A stretch of DNA of 64,000 nucleotides from Mastigias papua. Its lineage: Eukaryota > Cnidaria > Scyphozoa > Rhizostomeae > Mastigiidae. The notes beneath the pieces are model-generated. The model was not told where the DNA came from, searched no databases, and saw nothing but the letters and a program-made list of their open reading frames with translations. This document shows, one piece after another, positions 41,559 to 55,344 of this stretch. The first letter of the stretch is position 1. Each line of letters opens with the position of its first letter. The stretch spans positions 6,900,993 to 6,964,992 of the forward strand of contig OZ025272.1 in assembly GCA_964019165.1 (NCBI GenBank), given 5' to 3'. Made by a program: the position numbers and the translations under genes.

Positions 41559-41812
41559 AAGCAAATCAAAAAACTGGCAATGAAACGTTGATGAACTGCA
41601 TCCGAAATTACCGGGAAATTTATGATAAGAGTTCAACTGATTACAAAGTGACATTTAAAAAAGTAATGCTTGGAAGGAGGTTTCAAAAAAGCTAGGCATT
41701 GAGGAAAACGAAGCAAAAACAAGATATAGTAATATCAGGACGAACTTCTCTAAACATATAAAAAGGGAGGAGATCATTAGCTTCAGGATTTGGAAGAAGT
41801 GATATGCCATTG
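41559..41812 (+). pseudogene. MADF-domain protein remnant (Harbinger-associated)
   Basis: It starts with an ATG and reads LMNCIRNYREIYDKSSTDYK. After one frameshift near 41667 it continues NAWKEVSKKLGI and then RYSNIRTNFSKHIKRE before a stop. This is the W-rich three-helix MADF DNA-binding domain. Such proteins are the accessory DNA-binding partner in many animal Harbinger elements, which fits its place inside these TIRs. The frameshift and premature end make it a pseudogene. Confidence 0.65.
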
Positions 41813-42589
41813 ATTCGGGAAGTATAAGATGTCATGCAATACAAGTTGTCTATTTACTGCAGAAGCCATTTTCAAAAAGTCAAATCACTTTATTGACTGC
41901 GAAGGACAGCTTCTTCATTGGTTCATCTGTATCACATGACAAAATATAGACAATAGACTGCCGCTGGCTGCCGCAGGTAGTATTTCCAATGTCCCTGCGA
42001 CTGCCTGTGGCACCTTGAAAAGTTGAACATGTTTCAACTTTTTTCCGGTACCACCAGCAGCCGCAGATAGCCGCAGGCAGTGTGTTTCCAATGTACCTGA
42101 ACTGCCGCAAGCACATTCGCCAGCGATAGTCGCCGGCTGTTACGGCACATTGGAAACCAGGCTGAAAAATTTTTTCAAATAAGTTCTTTTGGCTTAGAAA
42201 TGTAATCATCCTGATGGACAAAAATTGAAAAAATGCACCATATAAGATTTGAATGCTTCTAATTTCTTTTAAATAAAATAAACTCTTTTAATTCAAAACG
42301 ATCTGTCATTCAGGATCTAAAGTCTTTCCAGCTACACTAGGTTTGAAGATAGAATATTTCATCATGTGGTTGATAACTACTAATGATTTAATTTTCAAAC
42401 TTGTGCCCGCAGATATGATTAGCTACATTTTCATCAAATTTTGGTATAGATAACCTCCAACTCTGTTGGCATATTCTCAATTCTACTACTGTCCTCTAAT
42501 TGCCATCCTATAATCATTTGAGAACTTACGAAAGGTCACTCAAGAGACAGATTATCTAACTTTTCATGTTGAGAAACGCATGCTCTTAT

Positions 42590-42735
42590 CAACCTTTGCG
42601 TAGACTCCTATTTCCCACTGCCTAGCCAAATGAGCCCCGTCTGCACCGTTTATACAAAGGTAAAGTTTGGTCCTATGTACTATTCCATATGTTGGGGAGT
42701 AAACTCTTACCAATTTTGGCAGGGTCGCCAGATAT
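42590..42735 (-). repeat. Diverged, truncated SINE copy
   Basis: Shares GGTAAAG..TGGTCC.ATGTAC and neighbouring blocks with the SINE at 46425-46741 (both translate by chance to PTYGIVH). The tRNA-like head is missing. Limits are approximate. Confidence 0.4.
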
Positions 42736-44400
42736 ACCAAATTGCTTAGATAAACCATCACTATAATTCTTAAAACTCATGGTTACTCTCAACTCTTCTT
42801 TAGTTATTAGCAAACCGCATGGTTACGAAAACGGAATTTATAGACTAGAGTAACGCAACGAAATAAATAACTAAATCGTTATGATGCTAAAGACCGTTCC
42901 AGTCTTTTCATACAATATTGTAATATCCAGTACCAACAGACAATGCACAAATAAGAAATGATTACAAATGTATCAAGCTACATAGTATGCAACTCTATAA
43001 TCCCAAAACAAGACCAACACTCAAAAACAACAACAATCCGATATTGTAAAAGTAAACCCCTTGTTCATATAATAGATTGGAAAAAAGAATTAGCACTCAC
43101 ACCTCTGACATCCGTTACTTGTAACATTGGTCAACACAATTTTTCTGCTGGGACAAACACCTTTAAAATATTGCTAAATTCATGGTGCTGGTTTCAAAAC
43201 TCATACCCGTTCTGTCATACCACGTCACATTATCAGTACAAGGTCACATTATTACAACGCAGACAAACATAAAAGCTATTTAGGTCAGAAACTTTTTGAA
43301 AATACTTTCACATCTAATCTTTGAAATTATTTCATAACTTTGCTGAAATGGCTTAATAATTATGTTGAAATTCATTGTAGGAAAATATGAATGTCAACCA
43401 ACATGGTAGCATTGTGAGCCACAATAATGAGAAAGGTGACTGTCTATCTCTGAGATGAAAGCTATTCCCATTAATTGTTCTGATTGTCTAAAAATATACC
43501 AGATGTGCATATTATGGGTGACAATGTGATCCAAGCGACTGCTCTTTAGTCACATACCTTGAGGTGGTGGGAAAATGTTAATACTATGCATAAATGACAA
43601 AGATTCTTTCGGCTACACCTATGACAAGTTCATCGTCAAAGAGATGAGAACAAATATACAGTAGACAAATTTCATGAGAGATCCTACTACACTTACCTTA
43701 AGATTAAACTTAACGGCCAAGATGAACAGCTGGCACCTCAAAACATCTGCAAGTCCCACAAAGAAAGAATTCAACAATGGACTAAGGGAAATCAGAACAA
43801 TTTTCCTACAGTCTGGCGAGAACCAGCTAGCCACTTTGATGATTCATACTTCTGAATGATAATCTTATTCAGATTTAACAAAAAGAAGTGGAGAAGCAAA
43901 CAGGTTCTTTCTTTTACAAGAGAGCCACTTTTTCGTCTGAGCCTCAATTTTCTTAACTTTCCTGAAACTGAGGATGAGATATTCTTAAGTTTTAATGCAG
44001 AAAACTGGCTAGAAGAGGTTACCGTTATTTGCTATAAAACGTTTGCTTTTTGGTAATCACGATTATCGCAGAAAAGTTCCGATTTTGTAAAGGAACTTGA
44101 AAAGAATGGACAAATATTGATTTTTGACACGTAAAAAAGGGGGAATTTTCAAATGTGAGCCTTATTGTTTCCTTACCATTTTCTTAATACTTTGGCTTTC
44201 TGAGCCTCGTTTTCCTACAACCTTTTTCTTATAAAAAATGAGTACTGTAATCTGTGATTTCTATAGCAAATCACATTTTGCATTCATGCTTTTGTACGGT
44301 TCTTTGAGTTGATACAAAATAATTCTGTTGAAATACTTTCCTTAGGTATTAGTAGTATACGCCTCAAGATAATGATAAATAATTTGTCATAATACAGCAA

Positions 44401-44612
44401 TGGTATTTCCTACTGACTGTTTCTCATTAGATTCACTCTCAGAAATATGACCTATATGAATCACCTTAATATATTCATACAGTCAACCCTAGTCGAACCC
44501 TAGTAACGGCATTTCCTACTCACTATTTCCCATTAGATTCACTCTCAGAAAGATAGATTCATCTATATGAATCGCCTTAATTTATTCATACAGTCAACCC
44601 TAGCCGAACCCT
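44401..44612. repeat. Tandem duplication, about 105-bp unit
   Basis: Two adjacent copies contain TATTTCCTACTGACTGTTTC or a close variant, ATTAGATTCACTCTCAGAAA and ATTCATACAGTCAACCCTAG. They differ by substitutions and a short insertion. No function is evident. Confidence 0.7.
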
Positions 44613-46424
44613 CACCTTATCCAATGTAGTAGTTCATCCTTCAAAATATAGCATAACTATCACAGAAAATTGTTTTAATAACATAATTCATGTACATGAA
44701 AGTTGTCATGTCGATTATAATCAAATTTAGTTGACATAGATTTTTCACAGAATTTCAGTAACTGTACAAAATTTGTAATTATTGTGAAGCTTGTGTAAAA
44801 TGGAACAGGACAAAGAAAATCCTGACGTGATGAGGGAAAGTCGTTATGATATTCAGAATCACTGTACTCTTTGGTGCCTAATAGAAGGGGGGTTGGAATA
44901 GTTGGGGGATTGGAAAAATCCCCAAAACCTAATTAGCAGGGGAGGTTGGAATAAACGGGGGTTGGAAAATTGCCTTAAATTTAATAGACTTCTAAGCATT
45001 GAAAAAGCTTCTAAGCAGTGCAACTTTTTCTGAAACCAATAATAGCAATAAAAGCTGGTGGGGAAAAATTCCTAAACGAAGGGAAAGGTGGTATGACGAT
45101 ATAGAATGTTAGTGTGATGCCAGCGTGTAATGTTAGTTAAGTGCTAGCGTAGAGGAAGTGATGGCAATGAGTCGTAGAAAAAACACGGAATGAATGAATA
45201 AATGGAGTGGAAAATAAAGTACTCTAGAAAGGAATTTCTAGAAAATATTATGATTTGTCAGTTCGAATTTGAAACTTCGAATCAGCAATGCAATAGTTTT
45301 GTAATTACATGAAATCTTGGGTGGAATTTTTCCTAAAACTTAATAGACGGGGGGTTGGAATAAAAATGTCCTGGCTGGAAAATTTTGAAAAAATTAATTA
45401 CTTATATTGATAAGAATCGCCTGAGATACAACCTAGCAGAGAAAAACAGTTTTTCTGTAGACCAGGGTAATTTATTTACAAAAAAAAATATCTACCCTGC
45501 TTAATAGGAGAGTACAGGAAACTTCGTCGACTGTATAAGCATTAACAACAGACATACCTAAGATCCCATAGATAAATTTGTGTGTCCATAGAGCATGTGA
45601 GCAATATTCTAGACAAATCTTCGTTCTCGGATGCTCTCCAGTTCAAATCACTGCAAAACAAAATAAGTCAAAATATTCCACTAAGACAGAAACAAATATG
45701 AACAAAAGCTGGATATATAGACCACAGTTTCCAAAAATTAACCAGAAATGTAACTAAATTGAGAAATTTTGAATGAGAAAACATAAATCAATAGAGATAC
45801 TTTAATACCGTACTGCCATAAATTACGATTAAACCTCTGAGCACCAACAAATCACTGGGAAAGGAACTCACGCAAAAAGTCTAAAATGCAGAAATGCTGA
45901 AATGAACAATTTGGGCATGAAACACGGCACAGGGATAAGGTTCTTTTGGCAAACAAGTTTATGCAATCGATGGGCTACAGAATTAGCTATTCACGAGACC
46001 CCTAGTATAAAAAACCTATATACGTATCACTAGTGCCAAACTCTTTCCTACTAGTCACCAGCACTGATCTGTGGTCACCAGACTCAGAATCAGTCGATAG
46101 CTTTCGTTTATCTCTTTCACAGTTAGTTTGTCAATAGCATACTTCACAATAGGGCGCTAGTTTGCATATAGTCACTATTGCGTAATGTAAATATTTGAGG
46201 CTTGAAAAATAGCCTTCTTGTGTACGATCTACAGAAATAAAGACAACATAAAACAATGTTGTTTGCACCTTGCAATTTCTTTCGTCAAACAGTTCCCTCC
46301 AACAGATTATATATCAGTTTCATTAAAGCCTAAAGAAATTAGCAAAGTTTAATATTCGCAGCAAAATATATTAGACCTTACGGTATGAGTAGTGGTTGGT
46401 TCCACCCAAGTTTTTCTTCCCATA

Positions 46425-46741
46425 GTAAAAGGTAAAGGTGAGTCCCATGTACGATTCCGTACGTCGGGGGAGTGTCCGTTAGAGGGACACTTATCCTGAG
46501 CAGCCAACAAAGTAAGGTAGGGTGGCCAGTTCCTTTCCTTCCCGCCTTTAACTTCTCCAGTGTTGCCACCGGGTACCCATATGCTGCTGGGTGGGCAGTG
46601 AGCGAGCATCCTAACTATGATCCGAGAGTTCAGCTCAAACCATCGATGGGTTGCTCAGCAGCCAAACACTCTAACCACCTGGCAACTCGCCCATGGTTTG
46701 CTCAGCAGCCAAACACTCTAACCACCTGGCCACTCGCCCAC
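46425..46741 (-). repeat. tRNA-derived SINE with duplicated head
   Basis: The minus strand starts GGGCGAGTGGCCAGGTGGTT. TGGCCAGGTGG fits a Pol III A box, and GGTTTGAGCTGAAC is a degraded B box. The first about 50 bp occur twice in tandem (46634-46741). A body with CTCGCTCACTGCCCACCCAG follows, then a tail ending in the ACATGGGACTCACC region. No protein is encoded. Confidence 0.6.
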
Positions 46742-47554
46742 CTTCCCATAGTACGACGAGAAAAGGCAAGGAAGTACGATTACTGGTGTAACTAATCCAA
46801 GAAGCTCAAATAGCTCAATGACGATACTTAAAACTTTTCATGTTTATTGCGAAAATTAGGGGGTGAATCGAAATGTTGTCCTTGAAATGGGATTCCTTGA
46901 ATGTATCCCATAGCAAACTCAGTAACGAAATTATGTCTGAATTACTGCCAGCTTCATGTAACCGTATAAACTCTTTTAGCATTGCTGAGTTGGCGCACCT
47001 TTGACGTAAAACAAACCGAATTTCCTGCAAGATTTCACGCGCTGTTTCAAAATAGCCTCAACCTTACTTTGAACACGTGATAGGATGTAGTGGGCATTCA
47101 ACTTTGCGATAAATCAACTGCAGTAGGAAGATTTTACTTTTTACATGTTTGAGAACAACTATAACTTATATCAGCGGATTACTCGTGTGACCAAAAATGA
47201 TGGTAGTATATGTAGAAACAAAGATATCCTTCGCATATTAGTGTTCTTGCTCTTCTAGTTTTATATTAAGAAAGACCCGTTGTATATAGGCAAAGAAAAC
47301 ATATTTTGGAAATAAGAGCGAACAGAACGTTCTACAAGGTTCTTTAGAAGAAAAAGACCAGTGCAAAGTCAATAGTTTAGCCTAATATGGGCAGAACAGG
47401 CAGCAAAAGCTATGCGCAGAGAGGTATTTTGCAAAACGTGGGGTAAGTAGTCAAAACTTTCTTCAGGCCATGGTTGTGGGAAATCGTGTACACCTATATA
47501 CCCTTGAACTAAGTGTTTAGCAATAACTTTAAAATAAGCTTGCTTAAAAGTTCA

Positions 47555-47890
47555 ATGAGACAACGCGTAAAATGAAATGTTACTCGGCCATAGGGCAACA
47601 TCTGCTTTTCTCCTCTGTATTTGGTGTTCACACTACAGAGTTGCGCTTTTGTTTAGCTCCGTTTTCAATTAGCTTCGTTTTTATCATCGTTTTCATTTAG
47701 CTCTGCTTATGGGAAGCACTAATGTGATTGCAAAGCCAAAAGCGGGGTAAAACAGATACGTTTCTGTTCAAAAACGGAATAGTATGAATGGGGCCTAAGA
47801 CTCAAAACCCGGTCTTCTCCAAAAACAGAGTTCATTTTTTCACTTTGACTCTTCAAGCAGACAATGGTGAATATTTGCCCATTGGCCAAC
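47555..47890 (+). pseudogene. Penelope-like element remnant
   Basis: Plus-strand fragments SAIGQHL (about 47588-47612) and KTQNPV followed by NRVHFFTLTLQADN (about 47798-47868) match the GIY-YIG domain and C-terminus of the Penelope-like copy at 60.5-60.9 kb. About 190 bp of unrelated sequence separates them, so a later insertion has split the copy. No functional frame remains. Confidence 0.5.
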
Positions 47891-48945
47891 CATAGGGCCA
47901 TCTGGATGCAGTATTCATCATATCACGTGTATCCGCATCTCGCAATATGTTTCAGTTCACATTTAGGTCGCTATCCGACGTTTCAGAGAATGGTGAGCGT
48001 CGTATCAAAAAAACTTTCAGTATACTTAAAGAATCTTACCGCTCTCTTAGCATTCTCGTAACTGTTTCTCTAAACCGTTGCATTATTTCAACTGAATGGT
48101 CAGAGCGGCAAAAGAGGACTTTAGCCTTGTAGCATCATTTTGTGAAAAATCTTGTTTGTCGAAAAGCGTGGACGTTTTAGATCTTCGTAAATTAGTGTCA
48201 AAGTTGTGGTCGTTCTAGTTTAAATATTTTTATGGGAAATTTCTTCATTGAAGGCATAATTTCAATGCAGAAACAATAAATTGAATGCAAAACGAAAGTA
48301 TTCTTGGTCATGACACTAATCTGTGTAGATCGCACACAGAAAAACGAGTTGTACCTCATGCCTGAAATATATACATAACGTAAGTGACTATATACAAACT
48401 AACGTCCAAACATGAAGCATGATATTGACAAACTAACTACAAAAGAGATAAACAGAAAACTATCAACTGATCAGCAGATAGAGTGAAGTGAATAGTACGA
48501 ACGAGTCTGGCACTAGTGCTACGTGTAAAGTTCTTGTTAGTATCTGTCTCACGTAAATGAATGACCAATGATAGTAATAGTATTAGTAATAGTAATTTCA
48601 CAATAGTAATAACTTCGTAATCTTCTAATAGGTTGTTATCATGTTAGGAAAAGACTATCATTTCCGCCAATGGAAAGTAGACACAATAGAAAGGGCACAT
48701 GCTCTTACTTACTTACTTACTTACAGAACTTACTTTGCTATCATTAAGCTTCTTTGAAAACTTCAGCAGTTTGAAAGAAGACAACAGAGTCAAGTAGTGA
48801 GATTATGACGGAAGAACTAAGGGGCCATTCAACAATAACATAACGCAAAATTTTGCTCTGTTTGAGGCCCTCCCTCCTTCGTAGGTAACGATAGGTTGCA
48901 GGATGTTCTGTTATCTTGTAACCATTATGTAGCAAAGCAAGATTA

Positions 48946-49956
48946 TGCCCACTCTACACTGGCAAATTTATGTTTGTAACTATTGACAAACTTCGAGTAA
49001 GGAAACAAAAAGTTTTCCAAAGTTTGCTAGAGTAGGCCGGTAGATAAACTTCGGCAAACTAGTTTGTGTAAGTTTGGGCATGCACATTGTTGACAAACTA
49101 GTTTGCGGAAGTTTACAGCTAATCAACCAATCAGCTGACAGATGGTAATGACGTGAGCGGGGATACAAGTATTGTTTTACTAAATTTCGATAACGTTTGT
49201 TTTCCAGTAGCGGCGGGCAGATATTTGGAGGTCGGTAAAAGAAAGGACCCCACCAAATGTTGACAATAAAGCAGTATTTAGAAAATATCAACTTTTTCTT
49301 AGTATGACCTAGCATACATTTATCTGAAGTGAAATTTCATCGTAGGCGTTATAAGGGCCGGCGGTAAACTATGCACGACGTAAAAACGGGCCAAAGAGGC
49401 AAGAGACAAATGGTCGTCGCCGCCAAATCAGGCAAAAACTAGAGCTATCAAGAAGCTAACGCGTTAATTGTAATGTATGAAAAACTCCCTGTCTATACAA
49501 TACTACATCTAATGGATATAGAGAGATGATGTGTGTTCAAACATTCTTAAAAAATTCTTTCGGCATATTCCATCTGATGCCCTCAATTCTTGAAGCAGGT
49601 AGTGTGATAGGCTCCAAACTGCTGTCTTTTCAGTATCCAATGTCTGCTCTATAAATGTCCATTCTGTTGGTTTCGCTGACGTCGATGACAAATGGCTATT
49701 GCAATGCTTCCTATTGAACCAGGCAAACAGAATCTCCTCCTTTCGTTCTCCATTTTACTACCAACTCGACTAGTGGCTACTCATTTTTTCTGCCTGCCAC
49801 TTATACAAATATGACGAACTCCAGCAAACAAAATGTTTGCAAAGTTTGCTCAAGTTTCATAGTGTAGACAAGCCCCGCACACTTATCCAAACTTGTGCAA
49901 ATTTGGTATTTGCAAATAAAGTTTAGGAAAGCTTGCCAGTGAGTGTACACTGGGCT
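48946..49956. mobile_element. Probable Harbinger-like MITE
   Basis: The ends are diverged inverted copies: left GCCCACTCTACACTGGCAAA, right GCCCAGTGTACACTCACTGG on the other strand. TTA is duplicated at 48943-48945 and 49957-49959. AGTTTG-type subterminal repeats occur near both ends. Length is 1,011 bp. No coding region is recognised. Confidence 0.5.
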
Positions 49957-49959
49957 TTA

Positions 49960-52800
49960 CCATCCTTCTCCCTGCTTCTCTTCTTTGGTTTTTACCAATC
50001 CCGTTCTGTCTCACCCCCCCCCCACAGACAGAGTCCTGTCTGGAAATAACCAAAATTTGCCACGCCTGTTGGCAAATTGCTTTAACTTGCTGTATTCTCA
50101 GGTAACTAAAGCAATAGGTAAGCAAGGGTGGATTCAGTGTGAGTGGTGGGCTGTGGCATCTCTCCACAATATCCAGCGTTAGACTGATAAATCTCCACTG
50201 AATTTTGTAACATGGTAAGACTCAAAAGAGACATCACAGGTGAAAAGATTAAGTAAGATCCAAAGCTGCCGAAACTTATATATATCCAGGCCTGTTAACA
50301 TGCACTTGGAGAAATACTAGTAAAATGGTGATACACAGTTAAAATGTCTCTTTTTTAACAGTAAAAAGGGGCTACCTAATTATCAAGGGCGGGTCTAAAC
50401 AGTAGTCCTTCTACACTTCACCAAATAAATCATTCTCGGTCTGCCCTGGCAGTAAGAGCCCACTAATAAGAAACAGACTTCCACACAACAACAGTGTAAT
50501 TCTTCCATCAATTTTACCCAGTTTGAAAACGCCAGCTGATTTAAAAGCCTTCATTCAGTTGTCGTAGGAGTGCAAAACACGTTCAGGACCATAGACGTTT
50601 TAGAAAATAGGCATCAAACCAGTAGTTTTTGCATTTCAATCGATTCTGTCCGCCTATCATTTCTGGATATGTCATCAGAAGTTTCTCAGCTTATAGAAAA
50701 GAAACTATCCTAAACTTTCGCATTTCGTTGCCCTATAAGAAACCAAAGTTGTTTTGGCATAAAGATTAAAAAACATGTTTAAATAAATCCAATGTCATTT
50801 CTTCCAAATTCCTAACCCGAAAATTCTCTTGAGTTACGTTACGATGCAGTCAAAGAAGCCCTACCCCTTCTTTTTCCGTCATGCAGAGCGCAAAAATTCA
50901 AGGCACCCTCCTTCTCTCTTATGCATTATGTAACGGTTGAACAAGCCGTAATCTGAACAAGGCATTTATGGCCCTTCATAATGGAGGCACGATTCTTCTA
51001 TATGCGTGAGTCTCAAAATTTCAGCACAATTCTGTACTATGAAACTTAAAAGAGAGCTTTTTGAAAGTGCTCCTTCAACCATTTTATTGATCAAGAACTT
51101 TTTGATGGATATTTAATGCAGATCGTGAAACCAGGACCCTTCTATTTATCACCCTATGCTACAAAATTATGAACTACGGCCTAACCTAAAACGATTGCGA
51201 AACCCAAAACATATCAAAAAAGAGAGATTATACCTCACAACCCTTGTGTGTCTACCCAAAACACATCTTGGGGATCCATTTAGCTCACTACAACTCCATA
51301 TCTCAACTCTCTGATTAAGCTAAAATGACAAATCAATAATATTTCAAATAAAAAGACAACGTTATACAAAGCAATCCAGCTAAATACATGGCTGAACACT
51401 TCATACACCCATTTAAAATGGACATACCATTCGAAAAACAATTTGATCCATCATTCACAATTAACTTTGTAGTGTGAGAGGGCATCTTTAGTATTCTGTT
51501 GTTCGGCGTTGTAACAATCAACTTATGTTTTGTGCACCAACGGTAATAATGTGGGCCAAACCCTTCAAGCTCTCGCCAATGCATAGAAAAGCCATTTTCG
51601 AAATATTTTCCCCAACATTTCCTTTGACAATCTCTATTGGACAGCACCTCAGAAGCTCTTATCTCATCCTGAAAGAGTGATTGGGTAAATGGTGGCAGGG
51701 AGAATGTACAAAACCAAGAGACTCGTGTAAAGGACTCCGGTCAGTCCCAGGTCTTCAAAATTCTGATTCATTATTATTCAAAATCGCTCCAGATGTATTA
51801 ACCATTGTTACTACCTCTGCCGCGCAAAACAATAGTACAGTAGGTCGTTACAAAACCATCAACGGAATACCAAAACGGCCATTTCCCTAACAAAATAAAA
51901 CTTGATTGATTGACAAAATTAATTGTCGAATAACATGTCCAATTTTATGCGGTTTTCGGACTTCTATTTAGGGTATATGACATGTTCTTGGGGTGATTAT
52001 AGGACTTTAGCCTCCTCTTGAAGTGCTCACTCTTTTAGAGACGATGCACAGTATTACCAGTCTATTGCAAATATTTGCAATTATCGCTGTGGCACAAGCT
52101 GATGACATTCTATGCATTATGGATGGGACAAAATAATAATCAGATGAAACCACATTGTTTCCGCTAGATATTGAAAAACTTAAGTGCTTGTAGGTACATA
52201 TAACCATTTCAGAGATACTACCTATCCAAACAGGCAATAAAAAAGAATAACTTGGAAAAAACCAGGAGTGAAGATTGAGTTTCTACTTGAATTGAAATTA
52301 TCATGTAAGTTAGTGAATATTGATCTTCTCAACAATGAATATAAAGAAAATACAACTTCAACTAAAGAATATAATATCTGGGCATACCACAGTTGCAAAC
52401 AAATCTTTGCTGTGAAATGACGGATTCCATTCTAACACACTTGGCTCCCACTTATGATTATGAGTAAACCTCTTATGAGAGAGGTTTGGGTCATCCAAAT
52501 TGATAAGTACAAATGCTTTACGGCTGAAAAAAAATAGCTTCAAGTATAAAAAAACTAATATCATGCCCAAGTAAATAAGCATAGCCAGCATATGTTTCTA
52601 ACACTCTAGTCCATGAAGAAAAGTAAACAAATATCAAGATAATGCGTTATATACTCAAAGACAACTCTTACATATCACAACAACTACTTACCCTGATAAT
52701 AATGCTTTGCTTCCATCCGCATTCACTCCCATACAGCTTGCCTACAAGAACATGTCTCCATACTATAAATAATTAAACTTTGCATAAAATCTATGGTATA
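49960..52800. other. Host non-coding stretch
   Basis: No gene, RNA gene or clear repeat was recognised. Confidence 0.4.
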
Positions 52801-52805
52801 TGTGC

Positions 52806-53052
<247 letters not shown>

Positions 53053-53164
53053 GCTACAGTAACAAATCAGTACTTTTCTTTTAAACTTCTCATGTGTACA
53101 TTAAATTACTAATACAAATATAAATCTCTTACAATAAGCAATTTGTATCTGGCAGACAAGGTTA

Positions 53165-54700
53165 GACATATAGTCAACAAAACCAAAACACAAGAAAAAG
53201 GAAAAAATTTCTCCTTATGGGTTTCCTTGTCCATTTCATACTTGAAATAGCACCCAAGGTATCTGAAAGACTCACCAGGTTTGACTGTGGGGGCAAGTTC
53301 ACTATTAATGATAAGCTTTGTTTCGTATTGAAGAGATCCTGAAGAAAACGTTTTGATCCTAAAGACTACATATTTGTCCATTCCAGTAATAGTATCTGAC
53401 CAACTACACACATTGGCAAAGCAATTCAACAGTAACCTATTGGTAAATGGTCAACACCAATTGGTAACTTATTTTCACTTTAATTGGTTGTGACAACAGC
53501 TGCATCATCCTCCAACTGCAACTAGAGAACTGGCTTAAAGACAACCGAATATATCATGGGAAGAGAAGCCAAGTTGCCTAGATTTTTCCTAACGAATGAA
53601 CTCGATAGGTACTAAAACACATGTTGAATAATATGGAGCTAAGGCAGTCACCTTCAAGAACACCTCTTCTTACAGGGATAGCAGGGGAAAGAAAATAGCC
53701 AATTATGACTGATGTATGACAGCCAGAATAGAGGATTGAAGTCAAAGCTTATAACATAATTAGCCTAAATTAGCTGAAAATGCTAGATATAACAGCCTAC
53801 TCAAAATAAAGTAAACAACAACAACAAAAGGTAAAGACTTACAAGGACACCTACTTTAGAGTAATAGGCCTGAAATTAGCAGGATCATCAGTGCTGCCCA
53901 TTTTATGAACTAGGCCGTGTCCATTCTGCAGGAATACGGCCAGATTCCAAAATAATGTCAGCCAAAAGCCTTCGCAAATAGGGACAATCACTGTCAAAAG
54001 TCTTGGAAAACTTACATTACTTTCTGACTCATAGAGCAAACTCCCCCTCTCCCCCCTCAGAACAATGTTGAATTAATCAGGGATTACTCGCAGCAGACAC
54101 GTTAATTTGCTCTCAAATAGCACTCTAGCAAATAAGCTTTTGCCCCAATATTGTTTTAAGGGGTAAGGGGATGAGTAGCTGTCAAATCTGACCGGAAATT
54201 TACTATTTTCAAATAAACTTCATTATTCAATAGGTGCTCGAAGGACTTATGGCAGTGACTGGACATATCTCAAAGCAGATAATGGATATTTTGTCTTCAG
54301 GGCAAGTGAATCCAGATGATTTCATTCTGCGTACTGCATTAGCGACTTTCTTATAAGACAGAGGGGATTGTCTGAAAGGAATCGAAGGATCAGGTAAGGA
54401 AGGGATCCAGGCAGGACTACTTAAAGTCTTACGTGCAATTAATTCACGAAAAAAATTAAGGAAAGATCTTGTGCAATGATCAAGTGAGAAGGAACGATGG
54501 ATGGAGGAACTGTTCTAAAGTATATTCTTGACAAAGTTCCAAAAACTACGGCCTGGGTGAAGATCATACTTGTCAAAAACAACATTATTATTAGCTGCAC
54601 CCAGAAGGTTGCGGAGGCTTGAACGAAGGAGGCAAGATACAAATTTAATGCCCTAGAGGGATGCACCCCGATGTTACAGTTGGGCTAATTCTTTCTGGAG
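53165..54700 (-). pseudogene. Degenerate non-LTR reverse transcriptase (zinc-finger type)
   Basis: Three blocks lie in the correct order on the minus strand. The first is a linker with SPLSYKKVANAVRRMKSSGF near 54.3 kb. The second is the RT entry GSTDDPANFRPITL at about 53.86 kb. The third is a late RT block with ITGMDKYVVF and KPGESFRYLGCYF at 53.2-53.4 kb. This is the R2-like family whose proteins end in a zinc-finger/endonuclease domain. Most of the catalytic core is missing and frames are broken. Confidence 0.55.
53745..53830 (-). repeat. Dispersed repeat, copy 2
   Basis: This is the reverse complement of the 1565-1635 segment, with few differences (GATATAACAGCCTACTCAAA). It lies inside the degenerate RT, so it may be part of that element family or a later insertion. 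Confidence 0.5.
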
Positions 54701-54929
54701 CTCTTTGACAGTTAAATCCTTATATTTATGAAAATTGCTACCAGCTTACTTAGTGGATTCAATCGCCACATAATTGATCTCGAAGAACTCATAAATAGAA
54801 TCGCTTATAAATCTGATAGTCTGATCCAGTGAGTCTGGCAGCGATTTCATATCTGCAAAAATAGATCGAAAGTAGTTGTTCGCTTCAATGCATGATTTTT
54901 AACAACGTGAATGGGACGTGAATTCCAAA

Positions 54930-55195
54930 ACACTTAAATGAAAGGACGATCTTGCTGGCCCAATGATCTGAAAATTACCGCCTGTTATGTTTTGGGGAGT
55001 TCTGGATTTGTAATAAGATGTTGTCCTATGGCTGAATCACAAGTCATTTTAGGATTACGGTTTTGCACATACGAGGTGGCTGTTCTATTACTATATTTCT
55101 TTGCTTCCTGGTGCTCGTGGGAACGTGTTGTTTTATTCCGTCCACCAGTCTCAGCGTAATGCGTCCTACGTACTGAGATTCACATTGGCACAAAA
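54930..55195 (-). pseudogene. Penelope-like GIY-YIG fragment
   Basis: Minus-strand translation gives QYVGRITLRL, IKQHVPTSTRK and EQPPRMC, matching the GIY-YIG domain of the copy at 60.5 kb (RYVGRTTQRL, IKQHVPMSIR, EQPPRMC). Several stops follow. It is opposite in orientation to the neighbouring Penelope-like fragment at 55.23 kb. Confidence 0.65.
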
Positions 55196-55227
55196 ATTCA
55201 TAGACTAGACTTTCTAGATGCTTCGAT

Positions 55228-55330
55228 AGAGAAACGGGGCACTGGATTTCTCACTAGCATATCCAGGAAACCAACGTATACTGGTCAACACATCCGTTGG
55301 AATTCCTTCCGCCCAAAAACAAGGAAAATT
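55228..55330 (+). pseudogene. Penelope-like RT C-terminal fragment
   Basis: The plus strand reads TGFLTSISRKPTYTGQHIRW, matching the FLT..yRKPT.tg..i.W block just after the Penelope RT core. It is truncated on both sides. Confidence 0.5.
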
Positions 55331-55344
55331 AAATTCCAGGTTTC

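Larger units (their letters stand above)
38372..42163. mobile_element. Harbinger-like element with internal minisatellite and nested LINE
   Basis: The outer ends form an inverted repeat of about 80 bp starting AGCCTGGTTTTCAATGTGCC (left) and matching the right end at 42085-42163. TAA precedes the left end and GAA follows the right, so the TSD is imperfect. Inside are a 44-bp minisatellite, a decayed MADF-domain gene (41559-41812) and a LINE inserted into the minisatellite (38693-41268). MADF/Myb-like proteins accompany Harbinger transposases, which supports the class. No DDE transposase is left. Without the LINE the element would be about 1.2 kb. Confidence 0.65.
42164..46384. other. Host non-coding, repeat-rich stretch
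   Basis: No gene was recognised. It contains a diverged truncated SINE (about 42590-42735), a tandem duplication (44401-44612) and a block with repeated GGGGGTTGGAATA motifs (44886-45365). Confidence 0.4.

Noticed and set aside
46349..46795. Overlapping frames of 60-107 codons
   Set aside because: They lie wholly within a tRNA-derived SINE.
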